From the NCBI GenBank assembly GCA_013697465.1, contig JACCWU010000134.1:1-5414 (forward strand): a stretch of DNA of 5,414 nt, given 5' to 3'. Each line of letters opens with the position of its first letter. Position 1 is the stretch's first letter. The notes beneath the pieces were generated by a model. It was not told the DNA's origin and made no database searches. It worked only from the letters and a program-made list of their open reading frames with translations. Position numbers and translations under genes: made by a program. Of this stretch, positions 4,950-5,414 are shown one piece after another. This stretch comes from Actinomycetota bacterium (lineage in GTDB: Bacteria > Actinomycetota > Thermoleophilia > Gaiellales > Gaiellaceae).

Positions 4950-5414
4950 ATTCGGGTCTCGTTCTCCGTCTCGAGAGACGACGTCGAGATCGCGAGAGCG
5001 CGGTTGCTCTCCGTCGCTCCGAACGGCTTCGAGGAGGTGGAGCTCGCCGATGGAATCGAGCTCGCCGTGTACACCGACGGCGCAGGCCGAGCGGCGATAA
5101 GCGAGCTCTTTGCGAACGCCGCCGTGACGCGAGTGGAGCCCGGCTGGGAGGAGCGCTGGCGCTCGTTCCACCGCCCGGTGCGGGTCGGCGGGTTGTGGAT
5201 CGGCCCGCCGTGGGAGACCCCTCCGTCGCGGGCGCCGGCGCTCGTCATCGATCCCGGGCGTGCCTTCGGGACCGGGGCGCATGCGACAACGCGGGCCTGT
5301 ATTGAGCTCCTCGCCACACAGGGGGAGCGCGGCGCCGTGCTCGATGCCGGCTGCGGCTCGGGAGTCGTCGCCCTCGCCGCCGCTCGGCTCGGCTTCTCGC
5401 CGGTCACCGCCGTC
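4950..5414 (+). CDS. prmA: PrmA ribosomal protein L11 methyltransferase, N-terminal part, cut by the window edge
   Basis: The frame runs open to the last base. PrmA uses S-adenosylmethionine to trimethylate ribosomal protein L11 on its N-terminus and lysines. Diagnostic motifs are WEERWRSFHRPVRVGGLWIGPP (split around 5150-5210), DPGRAFGTGAHATT (5250-5291, the PrmA hallmark) and the Rossmann motif I VLDAGCGSG (5337-5363). The N-terminal L11-recognition part seems shorter than in E. coli. The start is unresolved. Protein-like sequence begins at about 4947 (VIRVSFSVSRDDVEIA), but from about 4740 to 5003 this frame has no ATG, GTG or TTG. ATT 4950 is given as the best fit to the conserved beginning; alternatives are ATA 4935 overlapping the dnaJ stop, TTG 5004 (which loses about 18 residues), or entry by frameshift from dnaJ. 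No good Shine-Dalgarno precedes 4950. The gene belongs to the hrcA-dnaJ operon by spacing. Confidence 0.92.
   Translation, partial: MRVSFSVSRDDVEIARARLLSVAPNGFEEVELADGIELAVYTDGAGRAAISELFANAAVTRVEPGWEERWRSFHRPVRVGGLWIGPPWETPPSRAPALVIDPGRAFGTGAHATTRACIELLATQGERGAVLDAGCGSGVVALAAARLGFSPVTAV

Overview
The window is GC-rich chromosomal DNA from what looks like an actinobacterium, probably class Thermoleophilia (Gaiellales or Solirubrobacterales). I base this on the gene order hemW - hrcA - dnaJ - prmA and on a long TadG-related protein of a type I associate with that class. This placement comes from memory of gene order and protein style, not from a search.

Layout. At the left edge (1-453, +) is the C-terminal third of hemW, a heme chaperone of the radical-SAM coproporphyrinogen-oxidase family. 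Thirteen bases beyond its stop, on the opposite strand, lies one long reading frame (467-2674, -) for a secreted or membrane-anchored TadE/TadG-like pilus-assembly-related protein. That frame is cut by a single in-frame TAA at 2378-2380. The first 98 codons carry the RGGEGGQ motif, the membrane helix and the start of the Tad domain. The roughly 636 codons after the stop carry a cysteine-rich extracytoplasmic region. A 98-bp divergent intergenic region (2675-2772) follows and contains a perfect 10-bp inverted repeat. Rightward from it run hrcA (2773-3801), dnaJ (3805-4938) and the start of prmA (about 4950 to the window end), tightly packed and presumably one operon.

How the genes relate. HrcA is the heat-inducible transcription repressor, DnaJ is the Hsp70 co-chaperone, and PrmA methylates ribosomal protein L11. 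They are commonly found together in Gram-positive lineages, with hemW just upstream. The tadG-like gene sits inside this block in antisense orientation and is the accessory element of the window.

Points of interest. The clearest are the in-frame stop in the tadG-like gene and the lack of any ATG, GTG or TTG at the expected start of prmA. The inverted repeat between the divergent genes is third. Either of the first two could be a real lesion, a regulatory oddity or a base-call error, and the sequence alone cannot decide. I see no CRISPR array, insertion sequence, tRNA or rRNA, and no convincing novel system.
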